A stretch of DNA of 64,000 bases from Stercorarius parasiticus (taxonomy: Eukaryota > Chordata > Aves > Charadriiformes > Stercorariidae). The stretch lies in the NCBI GenBank assembly GCA_013396915.1, contig VWZL01000320.1, forward strand, positions 1,075,048 through 1,139,047, read 5' to 3'. This document shows, piece after piece, positions 31,728 through 44,785 of the stretch (its first letter is position 1; each line of letters opens with the position of its first letter). Below the pieces are notes generated by a model. That model did not search any database. It was not told the DNA's origin and saw nothing but the letters and a program-made list of their open reading frames with translations. The position numbers and the translations under genes are program-made.

Positions 31728-34519
31728 ACATTATATTGTATCAGTACACTGGCTGACTGAAGCTATTCAATAGCAAGATATGACATAAGTCTTGTCAAAT
31801 AGCAATATCTTGTCACCACTCAGTATCATGATATTGGGCATTATTTCAGCCATATTTCAGTCGTTTGAAAGCAAATCTCTAGAGCCTTGAAATGGCAGAT
31901 CATCGGGCCAAAGAATGGGAATCACAGTAACTTTCACATTCATTTCCAGGACTGAACTGTAGTTCTTTCTGGCTGAGTCTTGCCATCTATCTCGCTATGT
32001 GCTACAGGAAAGCATGTGTTTTAAGGAGATTTATGCCAGAAGCATAATCTCCCACCACGCAAATCATTTACTAAGTGAAACAATTCATGCCATACCATGA
32101 GCCAGCAGTCGTGCGACTGTAACTTCAGCTTGCAGTTAGTTGTTGTCATTAGGAGTTAGTGGAATTTCAAGACCTAAATAGTCTCTCATTTTCAGTAGTT
32201 TTATTATGGGTTATAGAGAAGCATCAATCAGATATAAACCTAGAGTTTAATAATCCAGCACCAAATAGATAAAACATGGTACAGGAAGGTTTTTAGCTAT
32301 AAGGGTCCTTAAAGAAGTTTGAAGTATATTGTAATGCCATTTTGGGCTGCCAGTGCAATTAAAGAAGGGATTTGGACAATAAATTGGACTCATTGTTGAG
32401 TTACAAAGGCCTTTCTTTGAGTATCTTTTTTTTTTTTTCTTTTTGCATTTCTAGGGTATTTCCTTCAGCCTGGCAAGCTTGCTTTGTCATGAATTCCTGG
32501 TTTTGATTCTGTAATAGCCCTCACAAAGCTTTGAAACAGTGAGAATTTGGTGAATATACAGTTTTTCATGCTGTTTGTGGCTAAGGTGTTTGCTGACTCA
32601 CTGCAGTACAATTCTTTGCATTCAATTCACTGTAAAACCCAAGAGGCAGCAAAATTATGAACTGATCAGATTTTTTTTTTCTATGAGCAAATAATCTACA
32701 GGCTTTCTAGCTAAAAGCTCTTGGCTGTACTGTGCAAGACAAGGCCAGATTTACCCTGTCCAAAGTCCCCCTAAGCCTCTGAGCACAGCCATGGTCTTCG
32801 CTTGCTCCAAGCAGACTGATTTTGGCCCTGAGTTATTACCCAAGAGCTGCCCTTGCTCTCTCCCTGTTTGTGACAGGTTAGACTTCCTATAGTATGCTTA
32901 TCAAAACTCCTTGGGGCCTCAGACTAACCATGATACATTTATTTGGCACTTAACAGTGATGTATTTATTGTCATTATTACTTGCCCATACCTTTGGAAAC
33001 TTATTCTACATGTCTCTACATTACATTTTAACTGAAATACGAAAACACTATGGGATTTCCCTGTCATGCCTCTTATTTCAGATGTTTTATTCCACAAACA
33101 CAGAGAGAAGGGTAGATCATCTCTGACTTCTGCTGACCCAGTTCTCCTCTCTTTCTTGCCTGCTACACACCAATATCAGTAGAGTTACAGTGACATAAAC
33201 CAGAAGAATACAGTCAAAAATCAGATCCTTCCTACACCACATCTGTTTCCTATTTGTCTTATAATGACACATGGGATTATCTTGGGAATATATTCTGCTT
33301 TAACTGTCATGCCACTGACTTTATAGCCTTATCAAATATCCATTGGTGTGCAGGTTGAGCAATTATCATCTACTAAGGAGAAATCCCAAGAAAATGTAGA
33401 TTGATAATAACATTTTTCAATAATGGCTTGTAGCATTAGTGCCATTTGCTATTATTATAGTTGAGGTCTAGCATTCTCCTCAATTTACCACTTTTATTTA
33501 TTGTGCAAGATCTAGATATAGACCCTGCAGCAGAATTTCAAAAACAGTTTTCTTTTTTATTGTTTATTCATTTCTGGTTAGAAGGAGCAAAGACAGAAAA
33601 TTGGATAGAAGCAAGGAATGTGTCTGGACTATTAAGAAATAGAAAGAAAGACAAAGGGAAAGGAAGAAATTTAATACTGTGCAAGATATTACAGATACAA
33701 GATGACTGTATAAACATAATCAGGCAGGCTACATCTACCAGAACATGCCTTAGGAGGTTGAGCTTGAATTCTGGGATCAAGCTTCACGAAGTTGTGTCCA
33801 AATTTTTTATCTTACAGTGCAGTAAGGTCCTTCAGATAGACCAGTCTGCTAACAGTCCATTTTCCCTTCACCTTTTTCTCCAGTAAATTGAGTGAAATGT
33901 GAAGTCCTTCTGATGTTCCTTTGAAAATATGTAATACACACACAGACATAATATGCTTGCATGATGTAATTAAACAAGCCTGTAACAAAAGCTATAGCCT
34001 GTGACCCACTTATAGAAACATGGACTCAATAGGTTTAAAATAATACCATTTGGAAGTACATTTGGTCACTGGTCCTGGATTCAGTATGGTTGAGCAAGAT
34101 GGGGAAGGCAGGGTGCCAGGGGGAACGCTGCTTCCAAATACTTGAATTCACTGCTCATGAGAAAGACATCAGCTATTTGCCGGAATGATCTTCACATTAA
34201 AAAAACATTACCAAAGCAATTGCTGAATAAAATTTGAGTTGTTGATATTTTTTTGCATCCTGCACAGCAGCGTGGAGTGCCAAGTCTCCAGCACTGAGCA
34301 CTGGAGCGTTACCCTTGAGGGTGAAAGTATTGTGCACAATTTTGAGACTTTTACTTGAGAGCACAGGACAAAGTAAGACTCTGACCTTTACACAATAGTT
34401 AAGCTTCCATGAAATTCTAGCCTAAGACTTAGTTTGGAAAAGAGAAACTGAACAGGCAGCTTAGGAACAGCCTATAACGCTTTTGCCATCTGTTTACATC
34501 TTTGCCATCATTGCAGATG

Positions 34520-34767
34520 ATATAATAAGGACAAAAAGTCACAAGTTGTTCCTTGCAAGGTTCAGTTTAGAAAAAATATTCTTCACTAAGAGGGCAATGG
34601 AAGTTGCCCAGAAAGGTTACAAAATTTCCATTCCTGAAGGTTTTCATGACTTGGCAAGACAAGACCAAAACTGACCATACCCTGTGCTGACAATAGTCTT
34701 CTTTCAAGTCCTCCTTGACTTAAGATATCTAGAGAGCCCTCCCAGCCAGCAGCTCTATGATTCTGTG
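34520..34767 (+). mobile_element. CR1 LINE fragment, 3' end, sense
   Basis: The segment follows the 3' end of avian CR1 in order. It has a decayed 'attcttcactaagagggc' block near 34580, GTTGCCCAGAAAGGTTAC near 34602, CCATTCCTGAAGG near 34629 (the counterpart of 'catccctggaggtgttcaag'), and a terminal CTCTATGATTCTGTG near 34753. The last resembles the ATTCTATGA-type tail that ends CR1 copies. It is 5'-truncated, diverged and non-coding. A 63-codon open frame across it is not a gene. The assignment is from memory of the CR1 consensus. Confidence 0.75.
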
Positions 34768-36083
34768 TTTTGAAAGGGACGTTAAAAATAAGAAAGAGCG
34801 ATTTGAGAAGCACTTACTGTGGAAGTGTAAGTCCATGAGAATCAAGGTAAAGAGCTGATCTGTTATGAAATAAATAGGGGGAAATACTGTAACATCTTCT
34901 TAGTTGCATTCTACTATCAACACATATAGTTTAGACATATATTCTGATATTTATCTTTTGTTTATTTTCTTAAAACAGATGACTGATCTCTGATTGGTCA
35001 GTAAGAAAAAAAGACTGTATCAAGTTGTGGTCCCTATTACACAGTCTAAGCTACTTGGTCCTACAACTACGGGTTAAAGGAAGTCCTTCAGCATCTACCT
35101 CATAGAGAATTTTTAGGTATAAGCACCTGAAAACTGGGTGCAAAGACCTAAGTAACCAGAGAAACTGCTGGGGGCAGGAGCCGTTCCAGCTTTGGGGCTC
35201 CTTGACTTGGTTAGGTGTAAAGCAAATTAACCACAGTGAGGGTGAGAAATGGAAATTTCAGTTTTTGGTGTGACCTCCACAAGTCTTCTGTCAATGAAGA
35301 AGTCTAGTGTGCAAAAAGCATCTCTTCTTCTGGTTTTACCCTCAGTGCAAACCAGAAGATAAACACACTATTCAAACTGATTGGCAGATTTGGTGCCCCA
35401 GTGAAAATTAAAGTAATTAAATGTACTGAGAAGCCCATTGCTTTGGATCTACTGACCTTGATTTGAGTTAGTGTTGGCTGAGGCCCTTTATTATCTTGGT
35501 TATACCCATATGCATTGCCCTCAACCTGTACATTTTAAAAGTTTCATTGCATAGTACTGAAAAATAAAAAAATTAAAAAAAGGTTTCCTGACGCAGTTAA
35601 AATTGAACTGAAGATGCATGACACAGTAAGTCACTAAATATTCAGGTTCGGAAGCAGAATTTAGCATTGTATTATGTACTAATCTGCACTTACAGGATAT
35701 TTCAGAAAAGTACAGTCAGTGAAAAATAGGGTTTGTCTTTTTTCAGACAAAAGTTTCAAATTCCAGCTTCTTCAGTTACTATTACTCAGACACATTCTTA
35801 GTGAAAGCAGAAGGTATTCAATGAAACCAGGTAAATTGCATGTGAAGTAGGGTAGATGAGACACAAGCCGTGCATGTGTATTTGTGTTTTTGACTAGCCT
35901 TCGGCACAATACTGATTAGGAGGTGGGTACTTTTGCCAGATCCTCACCTAGTGTAATTTGACTTCTCTGAAGCCACAAAACCCAGTAGGTATCATATATA
36001 CTGCACTCTTTTTAGTTCAATTTATTTTTAGTGTTCTTTCATCAAATAATGTTGCCTTTTCTTTCTTTTTTTCCACTCTACAG

Positions 36084-36177
36084 GACAACATTTTTAGAAT
36101 GGAAGATTCACATTTTGAAAATGGCCGAGGGAAAAGCCCTTATGATCCTAAACTGCTGACAGCTTCTCTTTTAGTAG
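36084..36177 (+). CDS. SEMA3A: SEMA3A internal coding exon B
   Basis: This 94-bp exon encodes 31 residues plus the first base of the next codon, from Asp-Asn-Ile-Phe-Arg through Leu-Leu-Val. It includes the block GRGKSPYDPKLLTASLLV, which is highly characteristic of class 3 semaphorins and SEMA3A in particular. It enters in phase 0 directly after the Glu of exon A and exits in phase 1; the last G joins AT of exon C to give Asp. The acceptor is CTCTACAG. The donor region reads GTAGGTAGGT, so two overlapping GT donors four bases apart (36174 and 36178) are possible. Only 36178 keeps the sema domain frame, and it also has the better AG|GTAGGT context. The segment belongs to the early blades of the sema propeller. 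From memory, a specificity-determining stretch of about 70 residues mapped in chicken collapsin-1 overlaps exons B and C. Confidence 0.97.
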
Positions 36178-37587
36178 GTAGGTGCCACGATACAAGTTCA
36201 GTGAGATGTGCATTCACCGTAAGTAGTTGCCACTTTTCTGCTTTTTTTTCCTCCTTGTAGCACCTATTATAAGGCTTTCTTTTATGCAGTTTATTTCCAG
36301 GAGGAAATCATTCTGGTTTCATTTTTAATACAGTTGACCCAGGTGTCCTGAGAAACAAGGTGTGTGTAAACCAAGAATCAAGTATCACAAGAGCCACTTC
36401 GTACCTCTGTAAGACCTTTATTCTGCAAAGTGTTTCTCCTCCCCAGAGCTAGGTGAATTTGGAGGTATTTTAATCACCCCGTTTACAGACTGGCCACACT
36501 GATGGTTGCACCAGCACAGCTGGGAGAAAAGTGAGAGCAGGAATAAGTAATTTCTTATGTCAGTTTTGCTGCCAAGGAAGGTTTGTCACCCAACTGTACC
36601 TGCATGTGAGGTGGAGATATGGAAGCAGCCACAGGTCTAGGCCTTTACATGATGTTTCATCTGAAGAGATCTCTCTGGCAGTGAATACAATTGAACTCCT
36701 GGCCAGAACAGAGGGAATTCCATAAATTATGTATTTCTGAATTAGTAATACTTAATTTCATGGAGTATGTAAGCATAGAGTACCTAGACTGTGTTAATCT
36801 AATTGAACTAATCCAATTGATTGAATTTATCACGTTGATTTAACTAATACAATTGAATTAATTGTGCTCAGTGTTCTTCCTTCTCCTTTGCCATACAAAA
36901 AAGGCAAAAAGATGTTTTGTGAGAAGAAATTAAGAGTGAAACAAATTAGATTCTTCTTTCCATAACGACTCTACCCAGGTGTATTCACTTTATCCTTAAT
37001 GTGTAACTTTCTGGCAATTTTTTACAACTTCAAATCCAAGGGGGAAGCAATAGTTTCAGAAGATTGCAGATTCTCTTATCTCAGAAGTCTTTGGGAAATG
37101 ACACATAAACAGATACATTGGTTTCTTCAGGACTTTGTCCATATTGCTAGTCGAGGGCTTTGCCTACCATCTACTCTTATTGTATTTACTTTACATTTAA
37201 AAATTAAGCTATTTAAGAAAGACAGCAACAAAAATTTAGTCTTGAGTGTGCTTCATTTCCTGGTCTCCGAAGCCCCTAATGATTGCAGGTGATGAGCTAC
37301 CCTGGGGACATGCACTTTTTAACAGGAAAAACAAGAAAGACATCGACATCTTGCTCCAACTTGTACCCAGTACAAACAGAAAGGAAAAAAAAAAGTGTGT
37401 GTAAAAGGCCAGTGTATAAATTAGTGCCTGGAGCGACTTGAATTTGTGGCAGAGCTTCTCTCAAGGGAATGGCTTTACTATTTACTTTAATATACAATAA
37501 AGAAAGAGAACGATGACAAGCCAGTATTACATGGTATACTCGGTATGCAACTGCACAAAGTCAACAGCGTCTAGCTTTTCACATTCC

Positions 37588-37605
37588 TTTTTTTTTTTTT
37601 TTTTT
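37588..37605. repeat. Poly-T tract
   Basis: An uninterrupted run of about 18 T residues. No retroposon body is recognised beside it. Confidence 0.85.
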
Positions 37606-40245
37606 GCTCAGTCCAGCACAAATATGATTATCTTATTTCCCTTGGCTTAGATTTCTTGTCTTTAAAACATCTTTGCTTTCTTGAGCCCACTCCCTATCAC
37701 TATAATTTTCACTACATGTATTTTTCCTCCTAATAAACAGTAGACTGAGCATGATATTTTGGTTTGAATCGGGCTTCAATTAGAGCCATGGGTGTATTAG
37801 CACTATAAAAAATGGCACAAATTCAACATTCAAAGCCAGTGACTAATTTCTACTTCAGTGACTTATACAAAACTCAGGGTGAAGCTAAAATTAACATTCC
37901 TGCATCCTGAACATGAACACACCCTTTCTTCTCTGCCTCCTCATAGCTGCCTCACAGTCATATTTTGTTACTGATTATGATGTTGTGGTTACTTCAGTCC
38001 TTTACTGCAGAGGTTCCCCTGATATTTCAGAAAGCGTACACCAGATTCAGCACTGGTTCACAATTATTTACCCTTATCTTTGCCCCGAAAGCATAAATTT
38101 TACGGTAAAGTGATGACCCAAGGCAAAATAATTTCCTGTCCCCAAAATAGGTGAGGCACAGAGAATGAACTGGCCAAGCAATGACTGCATGGAGAGGTTT
38201 GGTCCACCTGCTCTCTGAAGTAGGTAGCACTGGAGTGAGGCAGTGAATAGGGCCATGAAGGCCAGAAGAACCTCTTGACCACAAATCCCTCACACCAAGA
38301 AGAACATGGATGGACTGCTTCTTCCCTTCTCCTGAGCTGAATGATAGCTCAGCTGCTCCTGGCCCCTCGTGTGCCAGAAGTATTTGTCCTCACAAACAAC
38401 CATAGTTTGTCTTAGGTTCAAGAGGGCAACTGTGTAAACCAATTACCCAGCACTCATTAAAATGCAATGTTATAATTACTAACACAATGTAACTATCAGG
38501 AAGATAAAAGAAGGCTGAGAAGTAATTTATATGGTTAAATACAGGAGGGAAAAAAATAACCACTGTTCTTCATCAGAAACACTAAACAGAGATTTTGCAA
38601 AGCGTGGAAGAAGAGTATGTTCTTGACTCTGTAACTAGAAGGTAAATCTTAGATAAGTGAAATGTGGTTACACAAGCTGGAATTTAGGCAAAACATTGAG
38701 GTTAATTTGCAAAAAAAGTAACTTAAGATCTTTAATAGACATTAGGGCTCAGGATTCTTATTTTACGTTTCAGCTGAAATAAAGTCTTATAAGTGTAAAA
38801 AGGATCTTCAGTTCTCCCTCTCTCCCCCCCAAAAAATCAATAATATTTGAAAAAAACCCCACCATAACCAAAACAAACAGTTCATCATTATTAAATTGTT
38901 CCAGTATTTTTCCAGTATACGTTCCTTGTTCCATCCACCTGCAAACATTTTTCATTATTTTTTTAAGAGTTGTTCATTAAAGGTAGTTATTGCTACTCTA
39001 CTCTAAAGTAAACGCCAGCTGGGAACATGATATAACTAGTTCCTAGTAATGTAAGACATTATTCAGCCATTCCCATCTATGTGCTGCTAACTAAACAATC
39101 TCCATTCGAGCGGGCTAATGCATGAAAATGTAGAGACTAAGCAGTCCCTGGGCACCGCTAGTGTGTATTCTAGGGCAGGAGGAAAATGAGAGGCAGCACG
39201 GTTTTCAAAGAATGTAATCACAGGAGAAAATTATCACTGAATGTATTAGTCTAAAGCAATTGTATTGGGATAGTTGAAAAAACCTCAGAGAAGGAGACAG
39301 CATTGTCCCATTATCACTCAGTTGCTCTTTAGGAAATGACCCTTTGGGATTTTCAAAAGCTCTGATGATCCAGAATCCTCAGAGCTATTTATGTACCTGT
39401 GTCTCACTGATATTGAAGAAAAAAAAAAATTACAATTTTTCTTTAAAAAAAAAAAATCAGCTTAAGTGCCTTAATACTCCCAGATATGGATCAATGTAAT
39501 CTGAAATACAGTGGCTTCTTACCAAGGAAGAACTTTATTATCTTATTTGTTAGAAAATTGCTACTAAGTATGTATGAGGTTCAGGATTTTAGAGTTACTC
39601 TACTTTCTGGGAGTTTTGATTGTTGATTTTAAAAGGAGTGAAGTCAAACCACTGCTATGTATGTCTGAAAATCATAACTGTAGTGAATAAACCTCCTAGC
39701 CAAGGATAGCAGATTTCATTTGGGAACCTTTTCACCAGTGAGAACAATCGGGACATTCAAGGCTTGGTTTTGCCTATATTCCCCATTCGTTCAATTTTCT
39801 TATTTCTTTCAAAAAGGAAGTCTACACTTCTGTATTTTCCAAAAATATTCCCTTTTTAAGAATGCTGTCTTCTTTAAAAGCTGAATAGAAACAATTCAGC
39901 AAAGAAATGTATGCTGCTTAGTTTTTTACATCTTTGTATCTAATGAACTTGGGGAGGTGTTCACAGTTCCGTGCTGCTTATTATAGTATGTGGAAAAATG
40001 GTTCCTCCCGCCAAAAAAGGCATTACTGTGGGCTTTAATTGTTGCCTTTGTATTTAGTAAAGTCAATATATGTATTTCTGTTTGCATTCATATGTCAACA
40101 TGATACTTCTTTAGGATAAAGTGATTTGTGTCCAAAGCATAGAGCTTTTTCCTATGCAAACATCTGAGGGCCATCAGCTTGTTCTGCACAGTCGTTGCTT
40201 TATGCTACTGGGCTGGAAATACAAAGTGACAACTTTTCTTTCTTT

Positions 40246-40260
40246 CCCCGCCCCCCCCCC
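40246..40260. repeat. C homopolymer tract
   Basis: CCCCG followed by ten C residues, inside a pyrimidine-rich stretch (about 40236-40275). The complementary strand is a G tract that could take part in a G-quadruplex, but only one other G run is close by. Confidence 0.85.
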
Positions 40261-42262
40261 TTCATTGTTTCCCCCTGAAAAATGTTTGTCAGCTTCCAAA
40301 CTGTTCATTTCCACTTTCTTAAAGTTAATAAAAACTGCATTTGAAACTACTGACAATGGAAATAATAGCACCGTGAAGACTATCAATGACATAAAAGAAT
40401 CCTTTTCTAGACCAGCAATGAGTAAATTTCAGTCCAAAATAAGGTCTGCACAGGGAAACAAAGATGAATGTACTTCTATCTAGACAGGAGGCAAAAATCC
40501 TCATACAGCTTTTGAATAGTACTAACTCAAAAGATGTGCACATCTGGGGCATGACTTGAGGCTCACCCTGAATTTAGCAAAAATTATCTAAAGCCTTGCA
40601 AAAATAAATGTTATTCCCCAGTATTTCTGCCTGGGAGAAGTCGAAATCCCCTTTTTGCATGACTACAGCAAATCAGTTCAAACTAATTTTTTATTTTTTT
40701 TTTACCCTGTCACCACTGATGAAAAAGTACCAGCCACAAGAGTCTAGTAGCATGAAAAAGTCTTAGGCTGAACTGAGTCAAACCTGGAAGAGACGTTACT
40801 TTCAGGGCCAAAAACCCTTACAATTTTAAATATTGCAAATATATAGTTTCAATGAATTTTTGAGCTATATTTGTTTAAATTTTAATAATGTAGTATTAAA
40901 TATAGAATTTTTTTTTTTCTTTCTTGATTGACCTTTAGATCTGTTGATAGCTCAGAAGCAAAATAGGGCTTGTTGTTTTTTTCCGTCCCTCTTTGATTTA
41001 TATTGATTTATCAGAACTCACTAGAGACTGAAAGACAGGAAAATGAAGATAAGGTTAAAGAAAGGTTAAGCAGAGCATCAAAGACCTTTTCACAAGCAAA
41101 AAGGTTTTATGTACTTTAAAATCTCAGCTGCATACCCTGTACATAATAATCACTATAATTAAGTGATTGTCTCCCCTTTAAAAAAAAGTTGAAAATGACA
41201 TAGAGGAATGATAAATCGTTAATTAATGATATGCTGTTCTGTTTCACTTCTGATTACACCTCCTGCTGGGCACGACTGGCCTATTTGCTTCTAATCTCTG
41301 CTGTGAATTCATTCAATTCCATGCCTTTCCGCTATCATGTTTTCACCCTTCCTGACTTTCATGACTACCATATGGTACAGAGCCACTGTAGGTTCAATTG
41401 ATAATTTCATGGTGTCAGTGTTCTGGGGAAAAGATGCCAGTGATATCCAATAGGCATGCTTGGACATGGTTGTCCCACCATGCAAATATCTAAAGTTGCC
41501 ATGAAAATGACAAACTTGTTCATAAAGGATGTTTTAAAATGAGGATATGGTAGAGTTCATCATGACCATGAAAAATTTATTACCTTAGCTTAAAGAAAGA
41601 GTTATTTTATCCTCAAACTTGTCTTTTTCACAGAAGACCTGATTAAGATGGGTAGCTTGAAAACAACAGTTGGAAGGAATAATACTTTTTAATTCCATGT
41701 TAAAAGTATAGGGCAAGGTATCTCATTTCACATATGGGTGTTAAAAGGGCACGGTCCTAAATAATGCAGTTTTAGCTATTTGAATTCAGAGTAATTTCAT
41801 GGACAATGCTACATTAATGCCAGAAAGATACGTGTTGTTCTTTGGTCCCTGGTTGTTTTCTGTGGGTCTGATTGCTATGTACTTATTGTTATTATTCTCT
41901 TTACCAGTTGGCAGATATTTAACTTGACCTTGTCCTTTAAATTTAAACTGTGTCTCTCACTGCCTCCTCCATGATACTTCTAGCTGGCTGAGGAGGGGCA
42001 CACTGGGACTCTAATACTATGAATTTCATCTCCAGCTAGGCTACGTATGTGCCATTTATGGGCTGAAGTATCACAGGTCAATTTTTAATTCACTTGTTCA
42101 CTGTGATATGCATGGGGTCAAGGTAGCAGGGAATGATCTCATTTATTCTCTCCCTTAGCTGTTGCCCTTTGCCAGCATCGCAGTTACAAAGGTGGCAGGA
42201 GGAGAAAGGCATGTTCTGTCTTTCCTGTAGAAGTCCTACTGTTTTCTGAGGATTTGCTTGCT

Positions 42263-42312
42263 AAAAATAAAAACAAACAAAAAAAAAAACAAAAAAGAAA
42301 AAGAAAAAACCC
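42263..42312. repeat. A-rich low-complexity tract
   Basis: About 50 bases, nearly all A, with scattered C, T and G. It lies about 100 bp before the CR1 fragment at 42411, but the CR1 there is in antisense orientation, so this is not its tail. Confidence 0.85.
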
Positions 42313-42410
42313 AAAACCAACCAAAAGACAGTTTCTGTATGAAAAATTCAATGGACTTGATGACTTTCTGAATTGAGAGCGAATGAGCTGGACTCTTGAG
42401 TTCCCAACAC

Positions 42411-42503
42411 AGAGTCACAAAAACCTAGTAGGTTGGGAGGAACCTCTGGAGGTTTCCAGTCCAAACTCCTGTTCAAAACAGTGTAACTTCACAGCTAAGT
42501 AGG
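42411..42503 (-). mobile_element. CR1 LINE 3' end fragment, antisense
   Basis: The + strand reads in order CAGAGTCACAAAAACCTAG, GGTTGGGAGGAACCTCTGG, AGTCCAAACTCCTGTTCAAA and a decayed continuation. This mirrors the familiar antisense CR1 3' end (…GGTTGGAAGGGACCTCTGGAG… then …TAGTCCAACCCCCTGCTCAAA…). It is short, diverged and 5'-truncated, ends about 330 bp before exon C, and does not touch its splice signals. The assignment is from memory and was not searched. Confidence 0.7.
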
Positions 42504-42830
42504 TGTTTTTGGGGAGACATGCTAATGTTTGCCAGGGGTAGGTGTGCAAGCTGTCACTGTTCCAACCTAGGAATCCAAACATTTTTGAAAAGAGGCTACA
42601 CTGGCAGTCAGGAGATACACCTCATTTGAGAGAGGTTACAGTTAAGCTCTGCACTGACAAAATGGGTCTAATCATATATTTTCAATGACAATACATTGCA
42701 TATGGCTTATTGCTTTGTAATTTTCTTGTTATTCCTATTAGCGTAATATAAACATAGGACTGACAGCTTTCTTTGACTTACCATGACTGGAAAATTGAGA
42801 AACGTTGCTTACAATTACATCCTCCCACAG

Positions 42831-42950
42831 ATGGAGAACTGTACTCTGGCACAGCGGCAGACTTCATGGGCAGGGACTTTGCCATTTTCCGAACTCTGGG
42901 GCATCACCATCCAATCAGAACAGAGCAGCATGACTCCCGGTGGCTAAATG
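42831..42950 (+). CDS. SEMA3A: SEMA3A internal coding exon C
   Basis: This 120-bp exon completes an Asp codon begun in exon B, encodes 39 full residues from Gly-Glu-Leu-Tyr-Ser-Gly to Arg-Trp-Leu-Asn, and ends with the first base of the next codon (Asp expected). It carries the conserved blocks DGELYSGTAADFMGRDFAIF and RTLGHHHPIRTEQHDSRW, hallmark sema-domain sequence of SEMA3A. By my count it covers human residues 183-222 of about 770. The acceptor is CTCCCACAG and the donor ATG|GTATGT. In-frame exons A, B and C give 334 bp of open sequence with no stop. The next exon, expected to start with Pro-Lys/Arg-Phe-Ile-Ser, was searched for by eye in the remaining 21 kb and not found. Confidence 0.98.
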
Positions 42951-44690
42951 GTATGTAAAATGTACATTTATCCGGTTATGTTCATCTAGTCATTAAAGAC
43001 TAGCACACAGCTTCGTTCCAGCAACATCTGTGACATATACACCCCTCTTTTATTTGGAGCAGAATTTTGTCTTAAACCAGTTAAACTAATCAAAAGTGAT
43101 TTATAAAGAAGCATTTTTGGTTTAATTACATTGAGATTTGTGGAGTGTGATTAAATTTAAAACATATACAGACACTACGGCTAAGGCAGTCATGCCACAG
43201 GAGCAGATTGCTGTAGGGTGCAAGTTGGACAGAAGCTTGAGGCTTGTGGAGGCATCAGCCACAAGTCAGCACAAAGTAGCTACAGGGGCTGGGGCGGGAC
43301 TGTGCCTTGTACAGACTTTAATTTTTGGCGAGGTTGAAGGCAATCTGACACTGGCCACCGAAGTCCAGCAGAAAGTGAATCAGAGCTTCCTGCGCAGGCC
43401 AGAGTTGTCCATAGTTCGGAAAAAGTGAAAGGGGTCCTGGGCATTCCAAGCTATTGGGTTACAAAATATTCAATAGTTTAACAAGGCATAGTAGCTTTCA
43501 TTTTTGTATGGATATTGCTAATCAGGCCTGTAGTTGTTTGTTTGTGTCTATGGGGAGAGAGGTATAGTTTCAGAGAAAATCTGGTTTTGGCTTCACGTAC
43601 CAAAATACTTTAAAATGCATCTGAGGACTCTATCCAAGTTCTACTGAAGTCAAAATTGCAATGGCTTAAATGGAATTACACTTGGCTTTAGCTATACAAG
43701 GGTATGAACATTTTGGAAATGAGAATTCATCATCTGAAAAAGCTGACATTTGATTTAAGTGAGCCAGTAATACTAACTGTAGTTACTCTGAGTTAATTTA
43801 TATTTTAATTTTTGAAGAGTTGACTAGCCACTTTTGCAGTACACACTGCTCGCATCTGCCCTCCTGTTTTTGAATTCACAAAGTATTTTGTTCTTAGACA
43901 TTTTTCACTCCTTAGCCACATTATTTATATCTGTGCTGAGGTGCAGGTTTTCTTATGTGGTTTTGCAATTTAGGGCAAACCATTCACACAAATTTTTAAT
44001 GTATAAGAGCAGACTGTGTTTTAACAACATGGTTTCTTATTAGCTGCAGTCAGGAACTTCTAGTATCATACTGGTTATCATATTCGCTGTTATCTACAAT
44101 CCAGAACAAAACCAATCCCTGACTCATAATTAAAACCACACAGTGCTATTGCAGGTGGGATAAACAACTCTATGTAAGATATATACATTGGATATATGTA
44201 TCAGATAAATGTGTATATGACAAGTTGTATGAAGTCCTGTTCAATTTAGCTTTGTCATAATTCATGTGAACTACTGTGAGGACAGATTCGAGTCTGTCAC
44301 ATTTCAGTTCTACAGTCCGTGCTTGCCCAGTAACCCAGCAATATTGTTTATGGCTTTAGTTTATTATAATAATAGACAAGATTTCTGGAATTCAGGAGAC
44401 AGTAAAGTACAAGAGTTACGGACACATCCATCTATCTCGGTACCTGGTGGAGTAATAATATGTTAAAGATAACAGAACACCCACTTTTGTTATGATAGTC
44501 ATGATGACATAAAGTCCAATCATGCAAGCAAAATCTGCTTTTGTGCAGTAGATTTGCACAATGACAGCTGAGTCAGGAGGATTTATGCAGTGGCAAAGCA
44601 CAGCCATTGTCCACAGCCCCTGTACTTCATCGCTGAAAATGTGTCATTCCTTTGTGGATTCGGTTATCAGTCTTTCAGCACTAAATGTGA

Positions 44691-44785
44691 GAACTGCTTT
44701 TCCCAAATTAGCACTAAGGTTACATCTGACAGGGTGCAGAAACCACAACTGCTTTGTGCTCGAGATGGGGAGAAGACAGTTGCAC
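44691..44785 (+). repeat. Diverged direct repeat, copy 1
   Basis: This stretch aligns by eye with 45707-45806 in the same orientation. Shared blocks are CTGCTTTTCCCA, CTAAG, CTGACAGGGTGCAGAAA, CACA-CTG and GAGAAGACA. Identity is about three quarters over roughly 95 bp with small indels. I do not recognise the family. It may be a dispersed ancient repeat or a local duplication. Confidence 0.7.

Larger units (their letters stand above)
36178..42830 (+). other. SEMA3A: SEMA3A intron of 6.7 kb
   Basis: This intron joins exon B to exon C. It starts GTAGGT and ends TCCTCCCACAG. The pyrimidine tract is shorter and more interrupted than that of the first exon; branch-point candidates lie in the TGACTTACCATGAC segment around 42774-42787. 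Contents are an ATTA/TAAT-rich block at 36791-36866, a poly-T tract at 37588-37605, a C tract at 40246-40260, an A-rich tract near 42.28 kb and a small CR1 fragment at 42411-42503. The rest is unique-looking AT-rich DNA with no gene that I can support. Confidence 0.92.

Noticed and set aside
33461..33886. Longest open frame in the window, 141 codons, + strand
   Set aside because: It begins at a TTG, lies in AT-rich intron, shows no recognised domain or biased coding composition, and a frame of this length is within what six frames over 64 kb give by chance.
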